Of a stretch of DNA of 64,000 bases, positions 8,947-17,546 are shown piece by piece. How positions within the stretch are numbered: position 1 is the stretch's first letter; each line of letters starts with the position of its first letter. Position numbers and translations under genes: made by a program. The DNA is from Haladaptatus sp. QDMS2 (GTDB lineage Archaea > Halobacteriota > Halobacteria > Halobacteriales > Halococcaceae): NCBI RefSeq assembly GCF_029338295.1, contig NZ_CP119791.1, positions 2,604,001-2,668,000 on the forward strand. The letters are read 5' to 3'. A model generated the notes under the pieces. That model searched no databases. It was not told the origin of the DNA and was given only the letters and a program-made list of their open reading frames with translations.

Positions 8947-9767
8947 GCGACGAATCGGGGCTGTCGGCGCAAGCACAGCGGAGAGCCGTGCGAAACCGCT
9001 ACGCGCAAATCGCGACGGAGTCAGGGACCAGCACTGACGCGGACGACGATTGCTGTGGGAGTTCCGACGGCTGCTGTGGCGACGAGGCGTCGCAGGCGGA
9101 CTCGACGGCACTCGGCTACACTGACGACGACGTGGCGGCCGTCGCGGCCGGTGCGGACCTCGGACTCGGCTGTGGGAACCCGACGGCGCTCGCCTCGCTC
9201 GAAGCGGGCGAGACGGTTCTCGACCTCGGGTCGGGAGCTGGCTTCGACTGCTTCCTCGCCGCCCACCGCGTCGGGGAGACGGGCCGCGTCCTGGGCGTGG
9301 ACATGACCGTCGAGATGGTCGAGAAAGCTCGTGCCAACGTCGAGAAGAACGACGCGACGAACGTCGAGTTCCGACTGGGCGAAATCGAGCACCTCCCCGT
9401 CGCAGACGAGACGGTCGACGTCGTCATCTCGAACTGCGTCGTGAACCTCTCGCCGGACAAGCCGCAGGTGTTCCGCGAGGCGTTCCGGGCGCTCAAGCCG
9501 GGCGGCCGTGTGGCGATTTCTGACGTCGTCATGACCGCCGACCTCCCCGACTCTGTTCGGCGCGACCCGGAATCGGTCGCCGCCTGCGTTGCGGGTGCGT
9601 CGACCATCGACGACCTCGAATCGGCGCTCGCTGCGGCGGGGTTCGAGGACATCGACATCGCGCCGAAAGACGACAGCGGGGAGTTCATCCGCGAGTGGGA
9701 CGACTCGCTCGACTTGAGTGCGTACATCGTATCCGCGGACATCTCGGCGCGAAAACCGGCGCGCTGA
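8943..9767 (+). CDS. arsM: Arsenite S-adenosylmethionine methyltransferase ArsM
   Basis: Transfers methyl groups from SAM to As(III), giving methylated and volatile arsenicals. 274 aa. A Cys-rich N-terminal stretch (CCG...CCG at 37-45) is followed by the class I SAM fold, VLDLGSGAGFD at about 92-102. The three cysteines typical of ArsM are at 77 (GLGCGNP), 165 (SNCVVNLS) and 215 (AACVAGA). Together with the upstream arsR this is a two-gene detoxification operon with no arsenite pump or ArsC nearby. Confidence 0.93.
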   Translation: MSDESGLSAQAQRRAVRNRYAQIATESGTSTDADDDCCGSSDGCCGDEASQADSTALGYTDDDVAAVAAGADLGLGCGNPTALASLEAGETVLDLGSGAGFDCFLAAHRVGETGRVLGVDMTVEMVEKARANVEKNDATNVEFRLGEIEHLPVADETVDVVISNCVVNLSPDKPQVFREAFRALKPGGRVAISDVVMTADLPDSVRRDPESVAACVAGASTIDDLESALAAAGFEDIDIAPKDDSGEFIREWDDSLDLSAYIVSADISARKPAR

Positions 9768-9821
9768 CCTCGCTCGGTCGAAGGGCGTAAGAAGCCGCGT
9801 TTCCTACGCCACGGCAATCAA

Positions 9822-10586
9822 ATGCCGCGCAAAGACCACTATTACAACAAAGCCAAACAGGAGGGCTATCGCTCCCGTGCGGCCTACAAGCTGAAGCAAC
9901 TGAACGAGGAGGCCCACCTCATCGAGAAGGGCGACACCGTGGTGGACCTCGGGGCCGCCCCCGGCGGGTGGCTCCAGGTCGCAAAGGAACTCACCGGCCC
10001 GTCGGGCACGGTCATCGGCGTCGACCTCCAGCGCATCAAGCCCATCGACGGCGTCGAGACCATCAAGGGCGACATGACGACCGACGAAATCAAGGACGCC
10101 GTCCGGGAGACGGCGGGCGAGGCCGACGTCGTCATCTCCGACATGGCCCCAAACATGACCGGCGAGTACAGCTTAGACGCTGCGCGCTCTGCCTACCTCG
10201 CTCGCCAGGCGTTCGAGACGGCGACGGATATCCTCGCCCCCGGCGGCGACTTCGTCGCGAAGATTTTCGACGGACAGGACGTGAAACCGCTGCGCGACGA
10301 CATGGAACAGGAGTTCGAGTACGTCCGCGCCATTCACCCTGACGCCTCCCGCGACGAATCCTCCGAACTCTATCTGGTCGCGAAAGGGTTCCTCACCTCG
10401 CCGGTCCGCGAAGGCGACACCGTGGAAGTCACTATCGCGAACATCGGCAAGGAAGGCGACGGCGTCGCCAAACTCGACGGCTACACGCTGTTCGTGCCGG
10501 GCACGGAAGCGGGCGAGACCGTCGAGGTCAGGGTGACGGACATCAAGCCGCGCTTTGGCTTCGCAGAGCGCATCGACGACGAGTAA
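9822..10586 (+). CDS. rlmE: 23S rRNA (uridine-2'-O)-methyltransferase RlmE with TRAM domain
   Basis: FtsJ-type enzyme that 2'-O-methylates a uridine in the peptidyl-transferase centre. 254 aa: RrmJ/FtsJ domain at ~1-195 (SRAAYKL near the start, SAM motif VDLGAAPGGWLQ, then SDMAPN), and a C-terminal TRAM RNA-binding domain at ~198-254 (GDTVEVTIANIGKEGDGVA), the usual haloarchaeal arrangement. The ATG follows an A-rich leader after arsM by 54 bp, so it may have its own promoter. Confidence 0.93.
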   Translation: MPRKDHYYNKAKQEGYRSRAAYKLKQLNEEAHLIEKGDTVVDLGAAPGGWLQVAKELTGPSGTVIGVDLQRIKPIDGVETIKGDMTTDEIKDAVRETAGEADVVISDMAPNMTGEYSLDAARSAYLARQAFETATDILAPGGDFVAKIFDGQDVKPLRDDMEQEFEYVRAIHPDASRDESSELYLVAKGFLTSPVREGDTVEVTIANIGKEGDGVAKLDGYTLFVPGTEAGETVEVRVTDIKPRFGFAERIDDE

Positions 10587-10600
10587 AAACCGATTTTGCT

Positions 10601-10617
10601 ACTGCTCAATCAGCAGT
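10601..10617. terminator. Hairpin between convergent rlmE and the QPTR transporter gene
   Basis: Perfect 6-bp stem ACTGCT/AGCAGT with the 5-nt loop CAATC, in the 77-bp gap between two converging genes. A short T-run (ATTTT, 10592-10596) precedes it. It could act as a terminator or mark the 3' end on either strand. Confidence 0.4.
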
Positions 10618-10663
10618 GAGCCGACCAGGACGATTCGCGGATAGTCGACGTGAAAAACGGTAG

Positions 10664-11389
10664 TTACTCGAAGGCGAACTCGCCGGCGTCGGCGACCTGT
10701 TTCTCGCGGCGCGACGTGACGAAGCCCACGACGGCGTAGACGAACGGGGTGTCGCCGAGCGCGATGAGCAGTTTGAGGAGGTACTGGCCGATGATGAGGC
10801 CGGCGACCTGCACCAGCGGCAGTGGGTTGCCCGTCCCGAGCAGTTGGGGAACGAGGTAGAACGCGAGCGAGACGAAGATGACGGTGTCGATGACCTGGCT
10901 GCTCGCGGTCGAACCGATGTTGCGCAACCAGAGGTGTTCGCCGTTCGTGAACTCGCGAATCTTGTGGAACGCGAAGACGTCCCAGTTCTGACTCACGACG
11001 TAGGCGGCGAGACTGCCGATGACGATGTTCGTACTCGCGCCGAGGACGGACGCGAAGGTGGTCGCATCGACCGGCGAGAACTGGAATGCAGGGGCCTGAA
11101 TCGTCGTCCAGACGAGCACCAGCATGACGAGCGTCATCCCGAAGCCGACGTTCACGAGCATGGTCGCCGGTTTGCGCCCGTAGAGTTCTGCGTAACAGTC
11201 AGAGGCGAAGAAGGTGAGCGCGTAGGCGAGCGCCGCGCCCGGCAAGATGAGCGTGTTGCCAGCTAGCGGCAGCGAGAATGGAATCGAGAAGGCGAGGACT
11301 TTCGAGGCGGTTAGCTGGGCCGTGACGAGTGCAGTGATAAACAGCGCGACGAGCGCGAGGCGTACTGGGTCCCCGGCATCACTCGTCAT
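10664..11389 (-). CDS. Queuosine precursor transporter family protein (QPTR/YhhQ, DUF165)
   Basis: 241 aa, about six membrane segments. Family marks include LTASKVLAF in the first region, LFFASDCYAELYG (the conserved T/D-C-x-E-x-YG), and STASSQVIDTVIF in the centre. Bacterial YhhQ imports queuine precursors preQ0/preQ1; in archaea preQ0 is the precursor of archaeosine, so preQ0 salvage is the likely role. Its start overlaps the end of the upstream RHH gene by 11 bp, implying one transcript. Confidence 0.85.
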   Translation of the reverse strand: MTSDAGDPVRLALVALFITALVTAQLTASKVLAFSIPFSLPLAGNTLILPGAALAYALTFFASDCYAELYGRKPATMLVNVGFGMTLVMLVLVWTTIQAPAFQFSPVDATTFASVLGASTNIVIGSLAAYVVSQNWDVFAFHKIREFTNGEHLWLRNIGSTASSQVIDTVIFVSLAFYLVPQLLGTGNPLPLVQVAGLIIGQYLLKLLIALGDTPFVYAVVGFVTSRREKQVADAGEFAFE

Positions 11390-11552
11390 CGATTCTCCCG
11401 TGACGGTCGTCGATTTCGTCGAGGAGGTCGAGCATCTTGCGAATCGAGGCTCGAATCGCTTCGCTTCTGTTTACGAATTTGCCGTCTTCCCCCACGTGGG
11501 CATCGAGGTCAGAAAGAAGTTCCTCTGGAACCTCAACGCTGATTTTTGGCAT
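11379..11552 (-). CDS. Ribbon-helix-helix (CopG-type) small DNA-binding protein
   Basis: 57 aa, beginning MPKISVEVPEELLSDLD. This is a classical RHH fold: a beta strand KISVEVP, helix A (EELLSDLDAHVG), the turn FVNRSEAIR, and helix B (ASIRKMLDLLDEI). Such proteins dimerise and bind operators through the paired strands. It overlaps the queuosine-precursor transporter gene by 11 bp and is transcribed first, so it may regulate that transporter. TACTTAAA at 11574-11581 is its probable TATA box. Confidence 0.88.
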   Translation of the reverse strand: MPKISVEVPEELLSDLDAHVGEDGKFVNRSEAIRASIRKMLDLLDEIDDRHGRIDDE

Positions 11553-11573
11553 GGTAGGATGTTACTGGAAGAA

Positions 11574-11581
11574 TACTTAAA
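11574..11581 (-). promoter_or_regulatory. TATA box of the RHH-transporter operon
   Basis: Minus-strand TTTAAGTA, 22-29 nt upstream of the RHH start codon. It supports a short-leader mRNA covering both genes. Confidence 0.55.
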
Positions 11582-11641
11582 TCCTCTCTTGGGAGTCCAC
11601 GAGAGAATGTCTCTCCCGCCCGAAATCAGCCAAATCGCCGG

Positions 11642-13648
11642 TTAATCGGCCCCAGCGCGTTCTTTTTCGGGAACGCGACGACCGCCGAGGGTCACGACCC
11701 AGAGCAAGCCGAGGCCGAGGAAGTACGCGAGCAGCGTCGGAATCGCGAGGATGAACATCATGAACATCCCGCCCGGCGCGCCGAAGGCGGCGATTGCGAG
11801 GATGCCGATGGTCACTTCACGCCAGCGGGTGCGGAAAGTGCGGTAGGTGATGATACGCCCGCGGTGGAACAGCAGCATCGAGACGGGAATCATCCCGAGG
11901 ATGCCGATGCCGGCGGTCGTGAGGAACACGAGCCACCCGAAGGCGTTGATGCGGTAGGAGATGATCATGTTCGCCTGAATCGCGTCTGCGGCGAGCCACG
12001 AGACGATGGTCGGTGCGACGTACGAGTATCCGACCATCGTTCCGGCACCGATGCCGACCAGCATCGAGAGGCCCCACAGGAGCAGAACGTTGCGGTTCCC
12101 GCGGGCGAAGCCGCGCTCTTTGAGCGACGGCCACGCGAAATAGAGCAATACCGGAATCACTGAGACGGCGGCGAGGACGGTTGCGATTTTCACCTCGAAG
12201 ATGAGCGCCTCGACCGGGTGAAGCGCGACGATACCGAAGTCGATGCCGTCTGCGGCGATGGCCTCTGGAACCTTGCTCAGGAAGTTGTCCCGGATGATTT
12301 TGATGCCACCCGAGTAGAGGAAGATGAACACGCTCGCGAGGACGAGCATGAACGTCCCCACAATCCAGAATGCTTTCGAGGTGAGACTTTCGAGGATGAA
12401 CGCGATGTCGTAGTAGTAGCCGCCGATGTCGTCTTCGGTCTTCTCGTCCTCGGAGAAGGCGTTCACGATACCGGTCGTCGTGCGGGTGATGGCGCTCCCC
12501 GATTCCTCGTCGGTGTCGTCGGGGCGAACGTCATCGACGTCGCCGTCTGCGGCGTCTGTATTCGCCGCAGGAGCCTCCGCGTCCTCGTCTTCTGGCATAT
12601 CGTTGACGGCGGCGGCAGTCGCGCCGTTCTCGACGGGGTCAGCCTCGACGGCTTCTTGCACCTCGTCGAAGCGGTCTAAGATGGCCTGTGCCTTGTCGGC
12701 GTCGTCGTCCTGCATCGCCGTGCTGGCGTGCTGGAGCGCCTCGTCTTCGGACATGGCCGCGAACACTTCCGTGGGTGCGGCATAGATAGCGGCGGCGTCA
12801 AGGCTGTCGATGTCGATTTCCGCTGGGTCGCCCGCGCTCGCTGGACTCGGCGCGTCGCGCTGGCGGCGCGTCGAGACGAGCACCTTCGTCAGGCCGAGAC
12901 TGAACCCGTAGAGGAAGAGCAGCGGCACGGCCCACATAATCTGGGTGAAGGGGTCTGGCGGCGAGAACAGCGCCCCGAAGATGAAGATGGCGACGACGGC
13001 GTGACGCCACTTATCGCGCCACGTCTCGTAGGGGACGATTTCGATGTACGCGAGGCCGGTCATCGCGAGCGGGAGCTGGGCGGCGAGGCCGAAGGAGAGG
13101 GTCAACAGGAAGACGAACTGCGCCCAGTGGACGATGGAGTACGTCGGCTGGAATCCGCCCTGAATCGCATTCCCGGCGAGGAACTCGAACATGAGCGGGA
13201 AGAAGAGGGCGTAAGCGTAGACGACGCCGCCGACGAACAGTCCGAGGCTCAGCGTGAGGATGAAGGTGAATTTCCAGAGGCCGATGCGCTGGGTCGGCCA
13301 GAGGCCGCGTTCACGGAGCGCGTCGCGGGAGTAGTACAGGAGGAAGGGAATGGCGAGCAAGATACCCACGACGAGGCCGATTTTCACTTGCAAGAGGATG
13401 ACGTCGAACGGTGTGACGGCGATGACGTCGGTCTGGTCTGCGACGTCTGGGCCCATTTTCGAGAACAGGTCCGCCTTGAGTTGGACCCAGACGAACTCGC
13501 GCAGGGCGTAGATAGTGCCCATCAGCCCGATGACGAACACGATGAAGACCTTCTGTAGATGGGTCTGTGCCGTGCTGAGCATCGCGCCGACCGTTTCCCG
13601 ACCACTGGCGACAGCGCGTTTCGTGTCGTCGTCTATCGCTCCAGACAT
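11642..13648 (-). CDS. tatCt: Twin-arginine translocase subunit TatCt (fused double TatC)
   Basis: Haloarchaeal Tat pathways use an unusually long TatC made of two fused TatC units. This 668-aa protein fits: the first TatC-like half at ~20-260, an acidic, Ala/Asp-rich linker at ~265-420, and a second TatC-like half at ~425-660. Each half has about six hydrophobic segments, with extra helices around the linker. Both halves repeat the motif 'VTPFD/HPVEALIF-VKI' before a helix pair. ATG 13648 (MSGAIDDD) is preferred; an in-frame ATG exists at 13687. It is divergent from tatCo. The large Tat-signal protein at 5078-7441 is a plausible client. Confidence 0.9.
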   Translation of the reverse strand: MSGAIDDDTKRAVASGRETVGAMLSTAQTHLQKVFIVFVIGLMGTIYALREFVWVQLKADLFSKMGPDVADQTDVIAVTPFDVILLQVKIGLVVGILLAIPFLLYYSRDALRERGLWPTQRIGLWKFTFILTLSLGLFVGGVVYAYALFFPLMFEFLAGNAIQGGFQPTYSIVHWAQFVFLLTLSFGLAAQLPLAMTGLAYIEIVPYETWRDKWRHAVVAIFIFGALFSPPDPFTQIMWAVPLLFLYGFSLGLTKVLVSTRRQRDAPSPASAGDPAEIDIDSLDAAAIYAAPTEVFAAMSEDEALQHASTAMQDDDADKAQAILDRFDEVQEAVEADPVENGATAAAVNDMPEDEDAEAPAANTDAADGDVDDVRPDDTDEESGSAITRTTTGIVNAFSEDEKTEDDIGGYYYDIAFILESLTSKAFWIVGTFMLVLASVFIFLYSGGIKIIRDNFLSKVPEAIAADGIDFGIVALHPVEALIFEVKIATVLAAVSVIPVLLYFAWPSLKERGFARGNRNVLLLWGLSMLVGIGAGTMVGYSYVAPTIVSWLAADAIQANMIISYRINAFGWLVFLTTAGIGILGMIPVSMLLFHRGRIITYRTFRTRWREVTIGILAIAAFGAPGGMFMMFILAIPTLLAYFLGLGLLWVVTLGGRRVPEKERAGAD

Positions 13649-13773
13649 CCCCGTATCTGGCGAAGGTAGCCCGGTCTGAGTTATCAATCTTGTTCTCTGC
13701 GCGGAGAAGAAAGTTTACAAACGTTGGCCTGACTATCAGCGAGTAATGACGGGAGTGTCGGAGGGTTCGGACG

Positions 13774-14547
13774 ATGGCTGACCACTTCTCAGCCCCAGCC
13801 GTAAACGAAGATGGCTCTGTGCAGAACGGGCCGGCGTCTGACAAGGAGATGCCGCTTGCGGACCACATCGAGGAAATGGTCCGCCGGACGGGCGTCGTCC
13901 TCGTCATCATGGCCGTGATAAGCGGCATCGTGTTCCCCTTCGCAGACCAGATCATCAACTTCCTCTGGAACAACATTCTCCCGGGAACCGACGTGGCACG
14001 ACCCCGACTCTACCACCCGCTCGCGCTGGTCCTCGCGCGGCTGAAAGTCGCCTCGCTCGCCGGGTTCATCATCGCGTTACCCGTGTTCGTCTACGAGACG
14101 TACCTGTTCATGCGTCCCGGCCTCTACAAGCACGAGCGCCGGTACTATCTCGCGGCCGTCCCGACGAGTCTCATCCTCGCGTTCATCGGCGTTGCCTTCG
14201 CGTTCTACCTCGTTCTCCCGACCATTTTCACCTACTTCACCTACTACACCCAGGGAGCCGCGACTGTCGCCTACGGCCTGACCGAGACGTTCAACCTCAT
14301 CGTCCTGCTGATGGGCTTTTTCGCGCTCATCTTCCAGATTCCGCTCATGGTCATGCTCGCCATCATGATGGGACTGACCACCCGCCAGTGGCTCGCAGAC
14401 CGTCGCCTCTACTTCTGGGGGGCGTTCGCGGGTATCGCGTTCCTGTTCAGCCCCGACCCGACCGGGATGGCACCTATCATCGTCGCGGCCACGATGATTG
14501 CCCTGTTCGAGGGGACGCTGTTGCTCCTGCGCTGGACCCAGCGGTAA
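13774..14547 (+). CDS. tatC: Twin-arginine translocase subunit TatC (TatCo)
   Basis: 257 aa with six predicted membrane helices; core receptor for Tat signal peptides. Conserved TatC features seen: EMPLADHIEEMVRR at the N-terminal cytoplasmic side, RLKVASLAGFIIALPVFVYE, then LFMRPGLYKHERRY (the F-x-P-GL-x-E-R region) and FAFYLVLPTIF. It is divergent from tatCt across 125 bp, the typical haloarchaeal pairing. No TatA gene is seen in the window. Confidence 0.94.
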   Translation: MADHFSAPAVNEDGSVQNGPASDKEMPLADHIEEMVRRTGVVLVIMAVISGIVFPFADQIINFLWNNILPGTDVARPRLYHPLALVLARLKVASLAGFIIALPVFVYETYLFMRPGLYKHERRYYLAAVPTSLILAFIGVAFAFYLVLPTIFTYFTYYTQGAATVAYGLTETFNLIVLLMGFFALIFQIPLMVMLAIMMGLTTRQWLADRRLYFWGAFAGIAFLFSPDPTGMAPIIVAATMIALFEGTLLLLRWTQR

Positions 14548-14580
14548 CACTCTTTTCTCCCCCCTCCCTCTCACCGGACG

Positions 14581-15186
14581 ATGAGAGTGTTGCTGGTTCG
14601 CCACGGCGAGACGCACTGGAACCGCGAGCGACGCATGCAGGGGTGGGCTCCCTCACGGCTCACCGAAAACGGCGAGCAACAGGCCCGGGTCACGGGTGAG
14701 ACCCTCGCGGCGGAGTACGACATCGCCCACATCTACGCCTCAGACCTGACGCGCACTCGGGAGACGACGGTGCACATTCGCGAGTCGGTAGAGGCAGACG
14801 CTACCTTCGACTCGGCGTGGCGTGAACGTGACCTCGGCGTCTATCAGGGACTCACCCACGACGAGATAACCGAGCGATTCCCCGAATTCTCGCTCACGCG
14901 AGCGGGCCTCGAAGCCGCGGCGAAAGTACCGGAAGGTGGAGAAAGTCTCGTACAGGTCAGAGACCGCGTGCTCTCCGGCTGGGAGGACCTCACCGAGAAT
15001 CACCGCGAAGGCGACACCGTCCTCGTAGTGAGCCACGGCGGGCCGATGTACCTGTTGCTCGGCCACCTGCAGGGTCACGACATCGTCGAGAGTTACACCC
15101 GACTGCGCCTGAAGAACTGTTCGGTCTCAGAAATCGCGGTCGAGGAGGAGTCCCGCGTGGTGCGGGAAAACGAGACGCCGTACTAG
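14581..15186 (+). CDS. Histidine phosphatase family protein (phosphoglycerate mutase-like)
   Basis: 201 aa. The catalytic motif LVRHGETHWN opens the protein, with SDLTRTRET in the middle and VVSHGGPMY supplying the second catalytic His. This branch-2/cofactor-dependent fold covers phosphoglycerate mutases and diverse small-molecule phosphatases; substrate cannot be assigned from sequence. It starts 33 bp after tatC and may be cotranscribed. It converges on larE across an 18-bp gap. Confidence 0.87.
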   Translation: MRVLLVRHGETHWNRERRMQGWAPSRLTENGEQQARVTGETLAAEYDIAHIYASDLTRTRETTVHIRESVEADATFDSAWRERDLGVYQGLTHDEITERFPEFSLTRAGLEAAAKVPEGGESLVQVRDRVLSGWEDLTENHREGDTVLVVSHGGPMYLLLGHLQGHDIVESYTRLRLKNCSVSEIAVEEESRVVRENETPY

Positions 15187-15204
15187 TTGTCGGGTCGCTT
15201 CGGA

Positions 15205-16080
15205 CTACTTACCGGTCGGGTACTCAGCGTCGAAGACGTTCTCGACGAGCGGTTCGTCGGCCGCCGTGGCCTGCCCGGCGGGACTCACGCTGCCGGTGCG
15301 ATAGCCAAAGAGGTCGAGGGTGACGTGGTCAAAGCCGGCGTCCTTGATGTGGTCACGGGCGGCGCGGATGAAGTCAGCGTCTAAGGCACGGTCCAGTTCG
15401 TCCTCGGCGATTTCGATGCGGGCGAGGCCGTCGTGGTCGCGCACGCGGAACTGCGAGAAGCCCCACGTTCTGAGGAGTTGTTCTGCCTTGTCCACGCGAG
15501 AGAGGCGTTCTTCGGTGACTTCGAGACCGGTCGGAATGCGCGAGGAGAGACACGCCATCGCCGGTTTGTCGGCGACTGAGAGGTCGTACATATCCGCAAT
15601 CTGGCGCACCTCGTCTTTGGTGATTCCCTGGGCGACGAGCGGGGAGTAGGCGTTTAACTCCTCGACGGCGCGCAGGCCGGGACGGTGGCCCTCGCCGAGG
15701 TCGGAGGCGTTCGTGCCGTCGCAGACGATTTCGATGTCGAGCTCTCGGGCCTTGTCGAACATCTTGCCGAGGCGCATCGTCCGGCAGTGGTAGCACCGGT
15801 CTTCGTCGTTTTTCACGAAGTCGGGGCTGTCGAGTTCGCTGAACTCGACGATTTCGTGCCGGATGCCGATTTCGTCTGCGACCGAGACGGAGTCGTCCAG
15901 TTCGGCCGCCGGGAGCGTCTCACTCTTCGCCGTACAGGCCACCGCGTTCTCGCCGAGGGCGTCCGCGGCGAGTGCCGCGACCACGCTCGAATCGACACCG
16001 CCGCTGAAGGCGACGAGGACGCTGTCGCGCTGGGCGAGGTCCTCGCGGACGGCTGCTGCTTTCTCCTCAACCGTAGGCAT
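15205..16080 (-). CDS. larE: ATP-dependent sulfur transferase LarE (nickel-pincer cofactor synthesis)
   Basis: LarE adenylates the pyridinium dicarboxylate intermediate and installs sulfur for the nickel-pincer cofactor of lactate racemase and relatives. 291 aa. PP-loop SGGVDSS at 26-32 binds ATP. Three cysteines are visible: C96 and C99 (CYHC) and C177 (MACLSS). Three-Cys LarE proteins are reported to carry a 4Fe-4S cluster rather than sacrificing a single Cys, so this is probably that type. ATG 16080 is preferred to an in-frame upstream ATG at 16107. larB lies 8 kb away; larA and larC are absent here. Confidence 0.9.
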   Translation of the reverse strand: MPTVEEKAAAVREDLAQRDSVLVAFSGGVDSSVVAALAADALGENAVACTAKSETLPAAELDDSVSVADEIGIRHEIVEFSELDSPDFVKNDEDRCYHCRTMRLGKMFDKARELDIEIVCDGTNASDLGEGHRPGLRAVEELNAYSPLVAQGITKDEVRQIADMYDLSVADKPAMACLSSRIPTGLEVTEERLSRVDKAEQLLRTWGFSQFRVRDHDGLARIEIAEDELDRALDADFIRAARDHIKDAGFDHVTLDLFGYRTGSVSPAGQATAADEPLVENVFDAEYPTGK

Positions 16081-16158
16081 AGACACGGCTACTTGCCGCG
16101 TAAACAAAAGTACGTTGTCCGCGGCGAATCCTATCAGCTGGGCGAAACGAGGGTGCGG

Positions 16159-17385
16159 TCAGACCGCCTCGTCCGGCTTTTCCGGCGGGGTCCCAGCGCG
16201 GTCGAGCGACGAGCGGAGAGCAACCCCGATGAGGAGCGCGAGGGTCAGCGAGACGAGCCCTGCGCCGAGCAAGAGCAGCGGGTAGCCCGTGACCGCGGCG
16301 AGACCCGCGAACAGCGCCGGGCCAGTCGCCCGTCCGAGGAAGGTGGTACTGTTGCGCAGGCTGAGCGCCCCGGCGCGGTACTCGCCGGTCACGAGGTCGC
16401 TAATGGCGGCGTCCACGGCGGGCATCGAGAGGCCAAGTCCGGCCCCCACGACCACCGCGCCGAGGGCGACGACGAGCGCGGAGGGGGCGAGCCACGCGAC
16501 GACGAGACCGACGCCGAAACAGGCGAACCCGCCCGCGACGAGGAGGCGATTCGAGATGTGGCGGGCGAGTCGGCCGTTTTGCGTCGAGACGACGATTGAC
16601 CCGACCTCCGCAGCCACGATGATACCGCCGATGAAGACCGGCGCGAGACCGTACTGTGCGGTGAGCAGGAACGGCAGAACCGTGAGAATTGCGCCGAACA
16701 ACAGCAGTTCGGTGGCGAACGCCGCACCGTACAGGAACAGCGTGTTCGGCCCGGTGACTACTGAGAGCGCCCGCCGGATGTAGGCGACGCCGCGCGCCTC
16801 GCGGACGAGTGCCGGTTCTTCGAGCGCGAAGAGGGCGAACAGGCCCACGGGAATCGCGAGCAGACAGGCGAGGAAGGGGACGTTCCACCCGAAGGAGACG
16901 AGGATGCCGCCGACGAGCGGGAACAGCGCCGCGCCTGCAGAGAGCACCGCGATGTTCATCCCGAGGACGGCATTTCGTTGCGTTCCCTCGAAGGTGTCGC
17001 CGATGAGTGTGACCGTCGCGACGAACAGCCCGGCGGCCGCCGTGCCCTGAATCGCCCGGAGTGCGAGCACCCACTCGAATGACGGCGCGAAGTAGATGGC
17101 TCCGCCGGTGACGCCGAAGGCGAGCAAACTCGTGACGAGCACGCGCTTTCTGCCGAGGCGGTCTGCGAGCAGGCCGATGAACGGCGAGAGGACGATGCCG
17201 ACGACGAAATAGGCGCTGACGACGAGGCTGGCACGCGCGTCGGTGACGGCGAAGGCGTCGCGGATGACCGGCAGCGCCGGAGCCACGAGCGGGACACCGA
17301 GCGGCGCGAGCAGCGTGCTCAACAGCACGACCTGTACCGTCCGCGAACGCCACGGCACGCGGTCTGGTCGAAGATTCTCAGCCAT
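16159..17385 (-). CDS. MFS transporter
   Basis: 408 aa, twelve predicted membrane helices. The MFS signature between helices 2 and 3 is GLLADRLGRKRVLV; a loop with RSSLDRAG closes the protein. A second-half repeat of the fold starts near YIRRALSVV. It resembles drug/proton antiporters of the DHA1 type, but substrate is unknown. ATG 17385 is chosen since the upstream open frame (to 17595) is Arg/Pro-rich and not membrane-like. It is divergent from the MutS-like gene. Confidence 0.85.
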   Translation of the reverse strand: MAENLRPDRVPWRSRTVQVVLLSTLLAPLGVPLVAPALPVIRDAFAVTDARASLVVSAYFVVGIVLSPFIGLLADRLGRKRVLVTSLLAFGVTGGAIYFAPSFEWVLALRAIQGTAAAGLFVATVTLIGDTFEGTQRNAVLGMNIAVLSAGAALFPLVGGILVSFGWNVPFLACLLAIPVGLFALFALEEPALVREARGVAYIRRALSVVTGPNTLFLYGAAFATELLLFGAILTVLPFLLTAQYGLAPVFIGGIIVAAEVGSIVVSTQNGRLARHISNRLLVAGGFACFGVGLVVAWLAPSALVVALGAVVVGAGLGLSMPAVDAAISDLVTGEYRAGALSLRNSTTFLGRATGPALFAGLAAVTGYPLLLLGAGLVSLTLALLIGVALRSSLDRAGTPPEKPDEAV

Positions 17386-17546
17386 CAGGACGTCCCCCGG
17401 ATGCCGACCGCACGGGCGGCACCCCATCCCCAACTCATGCGTAGAGATTCGCTGGCTGGGCGGATAATCCTGCGTCAAAACGTGGGTCGGCCGCCGGGAC
17501 CGGACCGCGAACGCTTTTTGTCCCCGGGTGGGTATCACACGGCTGA

